Below are positions 19,284-31,207 of a DNA stretch of 64,000 nucleotides, one piece after another; position 1 is the first letter of the stretch; each line of letters starts with the position of its first letter. A model generated the notes under the pieces. It saw nothing but the letters and a program-made list of their open reading frames with translations, ran no database searches and had not been told where the DNA came from. Position numbers and translations under genes: made by a program. This DNA comes from Saussurea involucrata (Eukaryota > Streptophyta > Magnoliopsida > Asterales > Asteraceae). The stretch is from the NCBI GenBank assembly GCA_033807775.1, contig CM066321.1, forward strand, positions 45,422,850 through 45,486,849, given 5' to 3'.

Positions 19284-22200
19284 TCAAATTGAAACATTTT
19301 TGGGTACCCACTTAATAGTAGGTCCTTTTGGTTAGTTTGTGAAGACATGGTTTTAGACTTTTGTGTTTTCTTCTTTTTCCTCAATTTTGACTTTCTATTA
19401 CCATTTGGAATAAAATAAGAATTATCCCAACAACAGGAACCAGGCATAGCAAACTCACTTTCACAACCACAAACAGAACAAAAACAATCACCATTTTTAA
19501 AACTCAACAAATGGTCTGTAGAGTAACTTTTGTAAGAATTAACAAAAGATTGTTTGTTACTCGCACCAAATTGTTTATTCTTCGTAAAACTACTATTTTT
19601 ATCATTCTGTTTGGTTGAATCAGACTTTGTTTGCTTTACCCGCCATTCTTGCGCTTTCTCCTTCGGATTCACAAGATTATCTGAAACAACAGAAGATTTA
19701 GAATTAGAACCTTTAGAACTCTGAACTTGAGTTACCTTGACTTTTTACTCTTCTTTCCTTTTTCTAAAGGTAGTTTCTTAGTGTTTGAACACTCACCTTT
19801 AGAAAAAGTACTTGAAGGTTTTTCTTCAGTAATGATAAAATTTGTATGGTCCTGAAGCTTCTTTGAGAAATCAAATAAACAAGCTTTTCCTTTATCATTA
19901 TCTTTTGGCTTTTACTTGGTTTCGAAAACTTGATCATTAGGCACAAAATCACAATCAGAATCAGAATCGGCATTGTGAACTTTAAAATCCTTAGTAGACT
20001 CTGGTGAATTCCATCTTTTTAAAGCATTTTCTTTTCGTTCTTTTGCCAATTCCTTTTCTAACTCATCCACATCTTGAGAAAGCTCAATTATCCTCATTTC
20101 ATAAGATTGTTTTTCTTTTTCGAAACTGACTTTCTCAAATTCAAACTGTGCTCTTTCAAGATTGAAAGTATTTTCAAAATCAGACATTGTATTAATTTTT
20201 CCTTCTTTCAAAGATTTTTCCAATGTCATCACTTTTTGAGAAAGTTCACAATTTTGTTCTTTAAGAAAGTTGCTTTCTTCAAGATTTCAAAGCAAATTCC
20301 TTTCTTTCATTTTCTAAGACAATCTCTAGATCAGTTTTTGTCTTTAACAAATCAGTCAACTTCACTTCAAATGAATTGATTTGATTTACAAAGTTGACTT
20401 TCTCATTTTCCAAATTAGTATGCTCGGAGAGAAGAAGGTTCTCAAGACCCACCACTTTCTTAGAAAGATTGAGACATTTTAGATCAATCTTTTGTTTAGC
20501 ATCAAAGATGCTCTTTGTTGATTCAGAAAACCTTTTGATCAAAGAATGTTCAATTTTAACAGTTTCCTTTTTCACCTCGTCTTTGAAACTAGATGATATT
20601 TCCTTAAAACTATTTGAATAAACAGTTGAAAGGAGATCATTTTCATATTCAAATTTGATCCGTTGTTCTGCAAGGGAGATTTCAAGTTCAACAATTCTCC
20701 CTTCTAGAACCAATGTTGGAACATATTTCTTAGTTTCAAAGACTTGTTGAGTGGTTGGCTTTGTAGCACATATGTCAAAATAGTTGTTTGGAAGTGGTCC
20801 ATTTAGATTGTCGAGAGTCTTCAACGTCTCACGAGTATAACAAAATTTAAGTTATATATGAGTTGTTGATGATCTTTTCCTTGTTTCCTCTTCTAAGGTT
20901 TCCTTTTCACCAGTCCAAGGAATTTCAAATTCGGGCCAATATCGTGCATATCTTAAACATTTGAAATTATACAATGTAGGCAATGTAAAGATAGCTTTGG
21001 CCAAGTGTTTAGGATTTTCGTAACCAAGTCCCCAATATTTGTTGACATTGCTTACAAGTCTTGGCTTGTTCATGAAAATTGTTTGGTCAGATTGACCTCT
21101 CAAGTACAGCTTCTTTTCCAAACTTTCAATTTTGTTTAAAAATTATGTATTTTGATTTGAAAGATTTGTCAAAGATAATTCACATTCATTATTCTTTGTT
21201 TCTAAGTCTTTGATTTGTTTGTTCAATTCAGATAATTGAGAATCAAGAATTGACTTTTCTGATTCAAATTGATTATGTTGAGACTTGAGAGTTTTAATTT
21301 CAGAACATTTTTCTTGTTTCTCAAGTTCAACATCATCAATCTTTTGTTTTAAGTCATTATTCTTCTTTCTTTCACATGCTAGAGTTTCTCTTAATTCTTG
21401 AACTCTTGGTATCATTATGTTGAACTCACTTAATATATTAGCCTTTTCACTTTCTGAAAATGCTAATTTATTCCATGTATCATTCAGTTCATTACGCAAT
21501 TCAATTACTTCATGATCTGCCTGTTCAGGTAAGGGAAAGGAATTTACCTGTTTTGTAGTGTCAGAATTGTCCTCATCATCAGAATTGAATTCTGCTTGAC
21601 ACATGTTGGCATGTTCTTCCTTTTCTCCATCATCATCTGAATGGTCAAGCCAATATTCTTCTTCCACCAAAAGAGCTATTCCATATTCCTTCTGTTTTGC
21701 CAATAGCAACTTCTGTTTGTAATAATCAGAATTCTTGACCACTTTCTTCCGGCAATCCCTTGCATAATGACCGGGAGTTCCACAGTTGTAGCACTTTTGA
21801 GTCTCCACTCCTTTCTTTTCTTCAAACTTTTTCTCCACATTCTCAAACACCTTCTTACCTTCAACTTTCTCCGATCTCTTATCAGTATTCTCAAACCTTT
21901 GCTCTCCAAACGGTTTCCTCTCATAATTGTTATTCTCAATCTTTCTCGAACCAGAAGTATACCTCAGATTGTTGTTTGATGACGGTGGTTTGTAAAATCT
22001 CTTCTGAAAGTGTCTTGTGAGTAGAATCATCGCTTGCTCTAACTCGGCACCATCATCAGGAATTTTACCCTTGTAACCAGAATCAAACCAACCAGAATCA
22101 TCAGACAAAAAACTGCTTGTTTGCTTCTCGGCTTGAAGTGCAATTGGTTCTTGAGAGATCTCTTTCTTCTTTTTCTTATTCTTCTCCTCTTTTATCCCTT

Positions 22201-22876
22201 CTATTTCCTCTTTATCTTGCAACATGGTCTCATACAGTTCATGTAATGACATGATAGACAGTCTATGATTTTGTTTCATTTTCCTAGAAACACTCTTCCA
22301 CTCGGGTTGTAGGATGCTAAGAAATTTGACATTTATCTCAATTAGATCCTTTTTGACCTTGTTCTTACTAAGCTCATTGAGTAGAATTATGTATCTGTCA
22401 TAAGTCTGATATAATGTTTCATCCTCCTTAGCTCTAAACTCTTCATACTTGTTTATGCACAAAGTGATTTTCATCTGATTGCCAATCTGAGACCCTTGAA
22501 ACATCTTCTCTAACTGGCTCCACATATTATTTGCAGTATCCTTGTAGCTATCAATCTTGTTAAACACTTCATTTGGAATCCCCATGATAACATATGATCT
22601 TGCCCTTTTATTTTCATCATATCTAGCCTTTTGGTCAACATTGTATTCGGATAAGGGAACCAACTTAGGAACTTCATTTTCGGTATTTGGAGCTTGAACA
22701 GGTTCATATACAGGTTTCATTAGACCATTTCTAAGCGAGTCTAACAAGTGTAATCCATGTGGTTGTCGCTCAAGAAAATCCTCAAACCTTTCTTTCCACT
22801 GTTCATACTCCTTTTCAATTAGAATCGGGGGTCTAGAATCACTTCCCAAAGAGTTCATGATATCATTTTTCATCAT
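19284..22876 (-). pseudogene. gag: E3 gag: long Gag with CCHC knuckle and coiled coils
   Basis: The ATG at 22876 gives MMKNDIMNSLGSDSRPPIL and a copia Gag core of about 577 codons. This includes the UBN2-like middle (YDRYIILLNELSKN, LHELYETMLQDKEE) and one zinc knuckle CYNCGTPGHYARDC (about 21800-21750). Past a stop at 21140, coiled-coil sequence continues for hundreds of codons with another stop and a frameshift near 20280. The C-terminal module has QEWRVK, CFCSVCGCE and a final TIKWVPKNVSI before TGA. Total length is about 1,200 codons, much longer than a typical copia Gag and in keeping with Sireviruses. It would form particles and bind RNA. Confidence 0.85.
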
Positions 22877-23649
22877 CTTGAAAAATTACTTGATTTGATC
22901 TTTAAACAGATAAGCGAATTTGTGAAAAATAGTCAACTGCCGGGCAATAGACAACTGTACGACTGTCGGTCAACTGTCGAACAGAACGTGTACGACAAGT
23001 AAAGTGAACAGTCGTAGTCGGATAGAACGTGTACGACTAGAACAAGTGAACAGTAACTCTCGGATGAACTTCGTACGACTTGGACCAGCTGTCGTATAAA
23101 ACTTGTACGACTTGGTCTTTTGAACAGTAACTGTCGGACAGGCTTTGTGCGACTAAGCCTTATGAACAGTAACTCTCGTACAAGTCTTGTGCGACTAAAA
23201 TGTGAAGTCGGTCAAGAATTGTGCGAAGGTTATGAATATCAGTATCGTGCGACAGTTATGAGTTTTATGAACACTATATCGTACGACAGTTATGAGTGCC
23301 GAGATCCAAAAAATTTCTAAGTATTCTAACATGCTCAAATAAAATCCAATTGATCTGAAACTTTGTAGGATGATTCGCACACACAATCTGAACACTTTTT
23401 GTTCAGAAAATATCACCAACAACACATCAGAAATCCATTTTTCGAACCGCACAGTAAAACTCGAAATCCTATCCAAATCGAGTTCTGATCCTGTACTTTT
23501 GCACGAATTGATTCAGTGTATCAATTCGAATAGTTCTGTGATGAATTCCTCAATCAAAAAACATCCTAAATTCCAGAATTAGATGAACTCCGAAAATGTA
23601 AAAAAATGCCCAAATTTCTTCAAGATCTTCACAAATCGCAATCTGCTAG
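22877..23649 (-). other. E3 5' leader with inverted-repeat array
   Basis: About 770 bp lies between primer-binding site and gag. From 22930 to 23300 it is dense in GTCGTAC/GTACGAC-type motifs separated by GAACAGTAAC, the same vocabulary as 14530-15421. The rest (23300-23649) has no visible repeat or ORF. Confidence 0.7.
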
Positions 23650-23661
23650 GCTCTGATACCA
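23650..23661 (-). other. E3 primer-binding site (tRNA-iMet)
   Basis: The plus strand reads GCTCTGATACCA, a perfect complement of TGGTATCAGAGC, two bases from the LTR. Confidence 0.93.
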
Positions 23662-23663
23662 CT

Positions 23664-23895
23664 TGTGATCCCAAGATACAAGTAATATGAACAAGATCTG
23701 TGATAAACTCTGGTCATCTCTCATTAATCGTCAAGAACATGATACAAGAAGTAGAGAGAAACTCACAGAGAGTTGAAATGATATGTATGTCAAAGTGTTA
23801 GTCAAAAGCATAAAGATCTAAGCCTTTTATACCTAGATCTAGACTTTACAAGTTTAGTCCCTCAACTTGAATACAACATAAAATAGACATTAACA
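23664..23895 (-). repeat. E3 5' LTR (232 bp)
   Basis: It pairs with 3974-4205 and is followed by GCTAC, the second target-site copy. Confidence 0.95.
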
Positions 23896-24846
23896 GCTAC
23901 TTTTAAGATGACAGTATCAAAGATGAAAGCTTATGTTGAAAATATCAGAACTTCTGTGAAAGAAAAGTGTATCAGATGTGTTAATGAAAGACTGGAACTC
24001 AGAAACAAAGTCAGAAATTGTCATGAATGGATGCTTTCAGAAGAAAATTCAAAGAAGTTACTTCACATTGACTTTGTATTTCCAACAGAATACCAAGTTA
24101 ATGGTGTTTACACTGATGATGTTGAAGAAGGTATTCCAGATGTATTATCTTCACAAGATGTTCAGATGCAAGAGGCTGAACAAGCAGAAAAATCTGAAGT
24201 CAATGAACAAGAAATACCTGTTGATCTGAATGCCATATTCTTGGAATATACTTTACCAAATTTCTTTCAGCCAAGAGAAGTGAATTTCCTAAGTGTGTAT
24301 CATGATAAGTCATAATTCACTCAATGGTTTCGTGCTGAATTAACAAGATGTGTGGGAAAGAAAAAGCAATATGTATATTCTGATTTCATGATCACTGGAT
24401 TCAGAGAACTTTGTGTCAAGAAATTTAAGAAGAATGAATACTATGGATTTGAAGTTCTGAGAGAGGATGGAAAAGTCTACTACTTCACTGAAGCTGAATT
24501 TGATAAGATCTCAGTAACAGATTTCTACAGGTTGTATTGTCTTCTACAAAATAAAGATTGTAGCAAGTACAAAGTAGAAAGAGGAGCACTGGCTGTAGTG
24601 AGAGAAGCAATGCATAGACCATGTGTGTATCTCTCCAAGCCAAATAATGATCATGTGCAACTAGATGCTCTGAAGACTGGATATGTTAGTCAATGGCCAG
24701 AATTGGGAGTTGCACTGAAAAATAATCAAAAACAAAAGATCTTTTTCAGAGCTAGTGAAGCTGCCAAATATTTCTCTGGAACTCCCAGATTTATCAAGAA
24801 CAGTTTGAATAAAAGATACAAAAATGAGTTCAAGTTGAAAAGATAG
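23896..24846 (+). pseudogene. E2 accessory ORF, C-terminal segment
   Basis: This continues the E2 aORF to the right of E3. One frame runs from 23896 to TAG at 24844-24846 with a single in-frame TAA at 24313-24315. It includes an acidic stretch. After it comes a second domain resembling the conserved C-terminal domain of E3: YYGFEVLREDGKVYYFTEAEF and ISVTDFYRLYCLL here, against RTDEKEWNFSEADF and LTCEDFFRLYDIL in E3. Since 3580-3950 already contains part of that domain, E2 may carry it twice. It ends 126 bp before the 3' LTR. Confidence 0.65.
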
Positions 24847-24956
24847 AAGATCTCATTGAAAAGATTGATAGAAGACTTGCTTTGAGGAATGTGATCCTTC
24901 TAAAGATTGTACCTGCTTTAAAGGAGTTCAATGTTGATAAGTACATGAGTGTTTGA

Positions 24957-24971
24957 CAAAAAGGGGGAGAT
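24957..24971 (+). promoter_or_regulatory. E2 3' polypurine tract
   Basis: CAAAAAGGGGGAGA lies directly before the LTR TGTTAG, the same sequence as in E5. Confidence 0.88.
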
Positions 24972-25535
24972 TGTTAGATCTAGAGTTTTGTCAAAAACAC
25001 AAGTGTTGAGATCTGAAGTGAAGACTCAGAGTTCTGAGTAAGAAGACTCAGAAGTTCTGATCAGAGAATACTGCAAAGATTACTAAGTGTGAAGTCTGAA
25101 CAGAAGGCTCAGAGTTCTGAGTAGGGGACTCAGAACTTCTGAAGGTGAAGACGAAAATGTCCAAGTGCTTAAAGTGTGTTCTGAAGTACTTAATCAGAAG
25201 GATGTTCAGAAGTTCTGAAGATGTTGTTCAGAACTTATGTCTTGGGATATTTTCAGTTATATTCTGTTACTAATCAGGACACGTGTAATTGTTCTATTAC
25301 TCTGTTACTTATATGTACTGTAGCTTTAGCTTTTCTTTACAGTATATATGAGTTAGCAACTGTAAGCTAACTAACTTTCACATTACTTTGTATTCACTTT
25401 GTAATCTTTGAGAGATTATCTCTCTAGATCTGGAATCTGTTCTTGAATGAATACGAAGATTTTTGATCCAAATCTCTATCATTTTACTGTTTGATTGTTC
25501 TTAATTGATTGTAAGATTGAATCCTGGTTTCTACA
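24972..25535 (+). repeat. E2 3' LTR (about 564 bp)
   Basis: It starts TGTTAGATCTAGAG like E5 and ends near GGTTTCTACA; the exact end could be 25535 or 25537. It keeps the palindromic TCAGAAGTTCTG motifs but fewer of them. A TATA-like AGTATATATGAG lies near 25340-25352. The neighbouring CATAC (25536-25540) would be the target duplication. Confidence 0.82.
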
Positions 25536-25540
25536 CATAC

Positions 25541-26109
25541 TTACAATAATGTATGGCTTGTACTTTGGAAGGAAATTCGACTATGGCACCATCTTGTACG
25601 AAGAGCTACAAACCGTCGTGTACAACAAGAACAAAGCTCTAGCACGAGGCAAACAAGTTGGAAAGGACAAAGACCTCAAATCCATCATGTTCTCAAGATT
25701 TATCAGCTTGGCCATCAGCGCATCATTCGAAAAGCTGCAATTGCTACAAGAAGGAGCACCTACGCCTACCTGGACAATGTATTCTTTCAAACCAACCAAG
25801 TCAGGTACGTATCCTAACACTCACAGATTCCCCAGAATAATGCTCGCTCTGATTCACCCGAATCATGTCTCCTTAACCTCCTATAGACATGCTGCTCAAC
25901 CTCAAGAACTGAGGTGAGATCCCCAACATACTAAGGCTCTGAGCCTCAGATGTATGAATTATTAAAAGAAGAGGAAGGACTAGAGGACAGAGTACCCACA
26001 GAGGGGTCTGCCTCAGAGAGATAGAAGGAGGAAGTAGAAAATTGGAACAGAGCACCCTCAGAGCGGTCTGTCTCAGAGGGAGATGTAGAACCTTCAGAAG
26101 GAGGGGCAA
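25541..26109 (+). pseudogene. E6 accessory ORF, N-terminal segment
   Basis: The frame enters from the E2 boundary and reads FGRKFDYGTILYEELQTVV, the counterpart of FDRKIDFAILIWNDLIEVV in E3. It continues through FSRFISLAISASFEKL to a stop at 25915-25917. A different frame then carries the Glu/Ser-rich acidic region up to the E7 insertion point, so one frameshift is present near 25900. Confidence 0.62.
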
Positions 26110-27559
26110 TGTAATACCCCGGGTAAGTCTGTTAGATAATTTAACTATAAGATATGATGTTTGGGGTAAGCTTGAATTAATTCATAAGTTTAAGGGTGTT
26201 TTGGTACTTATCATATAGTTTTAGCGAAAAGTGTAAATTGTTATCTAATACCTATTAGGTATCAGATAAACCTCATTTTCTAAAAATAGAAAGTGTATGT
26301 GTGTGTGTGTGTGTTTTGAGAGAAAAGGAAGCAGAGGAAGAAAACGTACGGTTAGGGCTTCAAGTGATCGAGTTGAAATCGATTTGGAGGTAAGTTCCTT
26401 TACAATTTGTGTTTATAATCAGAAGTATTAGACTTCTATCGGATTATAATGTTTAATTTGAAGTATATAGGTTTAATTTAAATCTGGGTAAAATGGAACC
26501 GACTGTGTTCTTGAGGACTCCCGGTGAAATCCCGGTATAGTCGACTCCCGGTAGTATGGAGTCCCGGTAGTGTAGACTCCCGGTATTGTAGACTCCCGGT
26601 AACATGAACTCCCGGTATCGATAACTCCCGGTACTGGGAAGTCCTGGTACTGAGAAGTCCCGGTACCCTGTGTAGTCCCGGTAGTTGTTAAGTTTAGTGA
26701 TACAGTTGAGAACTGGAACTGGTAGGCTTTATATGTTTGGCTAGTAAAGAGGTGTATGCACCTTAAATTGTTTCAGATTTTGTGGAGTCGTGGTAAGAGA
26801 TAAGACTATTGTGAAAGGAGCTTGCGAGCGTGTGTAATAATCGAAATAGGTGAGTTTTACTTTAAAAATGTTTTTAACTGTAATACATATACGTATGGTT
26901 TGGGAATGTGATAATTGATGGTTATTTGTTTATATGTGTGATATATGTGAATTATAATATATTGAGGTATTATATTTACATGAGTATTATAATGTGTTAT
27001 AATACGTTGGCCGGGCGTTGGACTGGTGTGTTTGGCTATAGAATCTGTATAGCGTTGTTTGGCTGTAGATGTTGTACAACGTTGTAAATTATTAGTTGGC
27101 TTGCTACCAACTAATATGGCCAGGAGGAATGAGAAGGGAAGGTACATGATATGTGAGCTTAATTGTATATATGTGATTGTGTTGCGTGATTTATATGAAT
27201 GAAGTTATATAAATGGTTTCAAACTAACAGGGATTTTCTCACTTAGACCATCGGGTCTAACCCTCATTTTTGTTTTAAAAATATGTATTCTAGGTGGTGG
27301 ATCGAGTAAGAGCAACTAATTAGAGTAACCGATGGTTGGCTTTTGTGAAGGATTATATGATGAAGATTTTTGGCATGTTTAGCAGTTGTATTACAATATT
27401 AAGTGTTATGTATGTATTTAGTACAAAGTTTGTATATAATGGCTTCTGCTGATTGTAAAAGACTATGGGACCGAACTTGTAATATAATGTTTCGTTTGTT
27501 ATATGAATGTTATGTTACATTATGTGATTTGTTGTGTATATGGGAATTGGGTTGTTACA
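26110..27559 (+). repeat. E7 5' LTR (1,450 bp)
   Basis: It begins TGTAATACCCCGGGTAAG and ends TTGGGTTGTTACA. It has a (TG)n run near 26290-26312, a donor-like TTGGAG/GTAAGTTCC with GT at 26390, and an array of about ten CTCCCGGTA units (26518-26690). Confidence 0.93.
26518..26690 (+). repeat. CCCGGTA tandem array in E7 5' LTR
   Basis: About ten imperfect units of 14-17 bp share CTCCCGGTA or GTCCCGGTA. The 3' LTR has fewer units (about 31626-31760), which accounts for part of its shorter length. Confidence 0.8.
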
Positions 27560-27561
27560 AA

Positions 27562-27574
27562 TGGTATCAGAGCT
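27562..27574 (+). other. E7 primer-binding site (tRNA-iMet)
   Basis: TGGTATCAGAGCT starts two bases after the LTR. Confidence 0.92.
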
Positions 27575-27821
27575 TTAGTTTAAGGGATTTAGGTATTTGT
27601 ATCTGTACCTAGTCTTAAACTGCATGTGAAGTAGGATGTCCTTATCATTATAGAACCTTGGGATGATGAAGTATAAAAGGTAGAAGGAACATCATGTAAG
27701 GTAATTTCATATTACACCTGGCCAGTGTAATTGTGATCTTACAGGTACATGTTTGAACTGGAATACCTTGTAATATGGGGTATGTGCTTATGTGTATATT
27801 AACCTTGTTTAAATCTACAGA

Positions 27822-28730
27822 ATGGCAAGCGGTACACGAAATTCGAATCGAGGAGGAGGAAGAAATCCGAATAGAACTAATCCGCCAATAGGAACAGGGG
27901 ACAGGGGAGGCAGAACTGGGGGCATAGTCGGGGGTAGAAACGGGGGTAGAGCTGGAGGTCGAGCCGGAGGCAGAGTCCAGCCACTTGGTACAGAGTTCGT
28001 TACCAGGGATGATCTAATGGCAGAAATGGGGAGACTGCAGGCTAACATACAAACAATGTTTGATCGAAACCGTCATAATGAAACTGAAATACCGGATCCC
28101 GGACCGGAAGATGAAATGCCAATCACATCGACTATTGTACCAGTACAAAAGAGGTGCGACTACAAAATGTTTTTAAGATGTAGGCCTCCGACCTACTCAG
28201 GAGATAGGGATCCAGTGAAAGCAATGAGATGGATGAAGGAAATAGAAGCTATTTTCAAGACGAGTAAGTGCGCTGACGTAGATAGAGTATTATATGGAGC
28301 GGCAATGTTAAAAGGGGATGCTTTGTATTGGTGGGAATCTTTTATTCATTCTAAAGGATCTAATGTTTATTCTACCCTCTCTTGGGAAGAATTTGTGATA
28401 GCCTACATGAACGCATTTTGTCCCCAAGCAGCCGTCAAACAACTGGAAGGGGAATTTATGAACTTGCAACAAGGAAACTTATCCGTTCGAGACTACACCG
28501 CTAGCTTTCTGGAAAAGTCTCGATTCGCAGAATACTATGTTGCTACGGAGACGATGAAGACGGAAAGGTTTATCTTTGGGCTGAACTCAGAAGTCAGAAG
28601 GCTAGTGACTGTAAAAGGACCCGATACCTTCTCGGCTGCAGTTGATGCCGCGAAGAATGTTGAACGAGATATTAGAAGAGATGCAGGCGATAAAAGTATC
28701 GGAAGAGAAAGTGGGAAGGACCACAACATG
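27822..28730 (+). pseudogene. gag: E7 gag, capsid part
   Basis: The ATG at 27822 starts a Gly/Arg-rich N-terminus (GGRNGGRAGGRAGGR), then a gypsy retrotransposon Gag domain with FLRCRPPTYSGDRDPVKAMR and LYWWESF and a LSVRDYTASF segment. About residue 303 the frame is lost by a one-base indel (about 28700-28735); the true continuation with zinc knuckles is in the frame that runs into pol. The ATG follows an acceptor-like CTACAG by one base. Confidence 0.85.
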
Positions 28731-30778
28731 ATCCGAAGAAGTCCCGATTTCAGAAGTATGATAACCGTCCGCCTTTACGACCAGCGGAAAGACCATGTCA
28801 GAAGTGCAACCGTGTCCACCAAGGAAATTGCCAAGGTGATTTACGAGCGTGTTATAAGTGTGGGAAGACCGGACACATCATTAAAGATTGTAAGGTAACG
28901 CGGTTATGTTTCTTATGCAATTCTCCGGATCACCTTCAGTCGGACTGTCCGCGGGGGAGGATACAGCAAGGTGGGTCATCGGGCAGGCCAGCGATTGTTA
29001 AACCAGTAATACCAAGGCTGGAACCGCCAGTAACCAGGGGTCGCGCGTTTCAAATGACCGAGAAAGAAGCGGAGGAAACTCCGGATGTGGTCACAGGTAC
29101 ATTTTTAATAAACTCTACACGTGCTAAGGTGTTATTTGATTCCGGTGCAAACCGATCATTTGTGTCTCCTACGTTTGCTGCTTACCTGTGTTTGAAACCT
29201 AAAATGCTAGAACATGCTCTATCAGTAGATACGGCAAATGATAATCAAGTGTCAGTTAAAGAAGTATTTGATGGCTGTGTGATAAATATAGAGGGGTGTA
29301 GAGTACCGATACAATTGTTTCCTATATCTTTGATAGAGTTCGACGTCGTAGTGGGAATGGACTGGTTAGCCGAGAATCAGGCTAACATAGTATGTGATAA
29401 GAAGTTAATAAATGTGGTATTACCTGAGAAGGGACCAGTAGTGATTTATGGTGATCGTAGGAATCATCAGTCTAGCCTAATATCTATGATAAAAGCCCGT
29501 AAATGTGTCAGTAAGGGTTGCCCGAGTTACTTAGCCTATGTGATAGATAGTAGGCCTGAAAAGATTAAGTTGAAAGATATTCCTATCGTTAGTGAATTTC
29601 CAGAAGTTTTTCCCGAAGACTTGAATTGTCTCCCTCCAGTTAGACAAGTAGAGTTCGGTATAGACATAGTTCCTGGAGCCACTCCTATTGCTCGTGCACC
29701 GTATCGTTTGGCACCTCCAGAAATGAAAGAGATGATGGCACAACTACAAGACCTATCCGATAAAGGCTTCATCAGACCTAGTTCTTCGCCGTGGGGAGCA
29801 CCAGTGTTATTTGTGAAAAAGAAGGATGGTTCGATGAGAATGTGTATCGACTACCGAGAACTGAACAAGCGCACGATAAAGAACAAGTATCCGTTACCCC
29901 GAATTGATGACCTTTTCGAACAGTTAGTTGGAGCTTGCTATTTCTCCAAGATTGATCTAAGATCCGGTTATCACCAGTTGAAAGTTAAAGAAGAAGACGT
30001 TCTAAAGACTGCTTTTCGAACAAGGTATGGACATCACGAATTCTTAGTGATGCCGTTTGGACTGACGAACGCTCCAGCTGCTTTTATGGATTTAATGAAT
30101 CGGGTATGTAAGCCGTATCTCGATAAATTTGTAATTGTATTTATCGATGATATACTTATCTATTCCCGATCCATGGAAGAGCATGCGCAACACCTTCGTT
30201 TGATTCTGGAGCTATTAAAGCAGGAGAAGTTGTATGCTAAATTCTCGAAATGTGAATTTTGGTTACGAAAGGTTCAGTTTCTGGGGCATGTAGTTTCAGA
30301 AAAAGGGATACAAGTTGATCCGATGAAAGTGGAAGTAGTTGAAAAGTGGGAATCGCCGAAGACAGCAACCGAAGTACGTAGTTTTCTGGGTTTAGCCGGC
30401 TACTATCGGAAATTTATAAAAGACTTCTCTCGTATCGCAACGCCTTTGACTAAGCTGACCCGGAAGAACCTGAAGTTTGAATGGAAAGCAGAACAAGACG
30501 AGGCATTCCGGGTATTGAAAGAGAAACTGTGCAGCGCACCGATTCTATCACTACCTGAAGGTTCGGAAGATTTTGTTGTTTATAGTGATGCGTCAAAATT
30601 GGGATTGGGATGTGTACTTATGCAGCGGGGAAAGGTTATTGCTTATGATTCTCGTCAATTAAAGGTTCATGAAAGACAGTATCCTACGCACGACATGGAG
30701 CTTGCAGTAGTTGTCTTCGGGTTGAAGATTTGGAGACATTATCTGTATGGTTCCAAATGTCAGATGGGGATTACGTAA
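28730..30778 (+). pseudogene. pol: E7 Gag zinc knuckles, protease, RT and RNase H start
   Basis: The frame opens with knuckle-like motifs (CQKC ... C; CYKCGKTGHIIKDC; CFLCNSPDHLQSDC). Next is VVTGTFLINS, protease LFDSGANRSFVS, then RT with FVKKKDGSMRMCIDYRELN, the YHQLKV block, MPFGLTNAPAAFM and FIDDILIYS. RNase H begins VVYSDASKLGLGCVL and the frame ends at 30778 after a deletion. One uninterrupted Gag-Pro junction is seen here, useful as a comparison for E11, which has an extra 76 nt at exactly that place. Confidence 0.9.
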
Positions 30779-31182
30779 TGTTAAAGGTTTCGCCGTGGAA
30801 AGGAGTCATCCGATTTGGACAACAAGGTAAACTTAGCCCAAGGTATATCGGACCGTTTGCAATTACAGAAAGGATCGGTGAAGTAGCTTACCAATTAGAT
30901 CTTCCACCGGAATTGAGTAGGATCCATAACGCATTTCACGTATCAAACTTCTGAAAGTGTTTGGTTACTCAAGACCAGGCAGTTCCCCTACCAGAGATAC
31001 AAGTCGATGAAAGACTGAATTACGTGGTAGAGCCGGAAGCTATAGTTGATCATAAAGTTTAAGTGCTGCGGAATAAGGAGATCAGGTAAGTGAAAGTTCA
31101 GTGGAGGCATCATAGAGGTCAAGATGCTACGTGGGAATCAGAGATGGAAATGAGAGCCAAATACCCTCATCTTTTCACTTAA
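30757..31182 (+). pseudogene. E7 integrase C-terminus and chromodomain remnant
   Basis: Directly after the RNase H fragment the text becomes DGDYVMLKVSPWKGVIRFG and YIGPFAITERIGEVAYQLDL, the post-core part of integrase. A chromodomain-like tail (VKVQWRHHRGQDATWESEME) ends HLFT at 31182, with stops at 30952, 31060 and 31087. The rest of RNase H and the integrase zinc finger and catalytic core are missing. Chromodomains place the element among chromoviruses. Confidence 0.82.
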
Positions 31183-31207
31183 CTGAATTCCGGGACGGAA
31201 TTCTTTT

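Larger units (their letters stand above)
3974..23895 (-). mobile_element. E3: complete Ty1/copia element with accessory ORF (about 20 kb with insertions)
   Basis: Two 232-bp LTRs bound a minus-strand element. Its order is LTR, primer-binding site, hairpin-rich leader, gag, stop, pol, hairpin-rich spacer with promoter-like block, accessory ORF, polypurine tract, LTR. It is interrupted by E5 (7543-13231) and E4 (6034-6688); without them it is about 13.6 kb. By eye the LTRs differ at about 8 of 232 positions. Gag, pol and aORF all carry stops or frameshifts, so this copy is dead, but its architecture is readable. Very long coiled-coil Gag, a stop between gag and pol, and an ORF after pol fit the Sirevirus lineage. 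Confidence 0.9.
1290..25535 (+). mobile_element. E2: copia element, 3' half, split by E3
   Basis: Only the accessory ORF, polypurine tract and 3' LTR are visible; gag-pol and the 5' LTR lie left of the window. The element is split by E3, inserted between 3973 and 23896 with target duplication GCTAT/GCTAC, and is bounded on the left by E1. Its 3' LTR is related to the LTRs of E5, so E2 may be a fuller relative of that non-autonomous element. E2 itself is inserted in the accessory ORF of E6. Confidence 0.8.
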
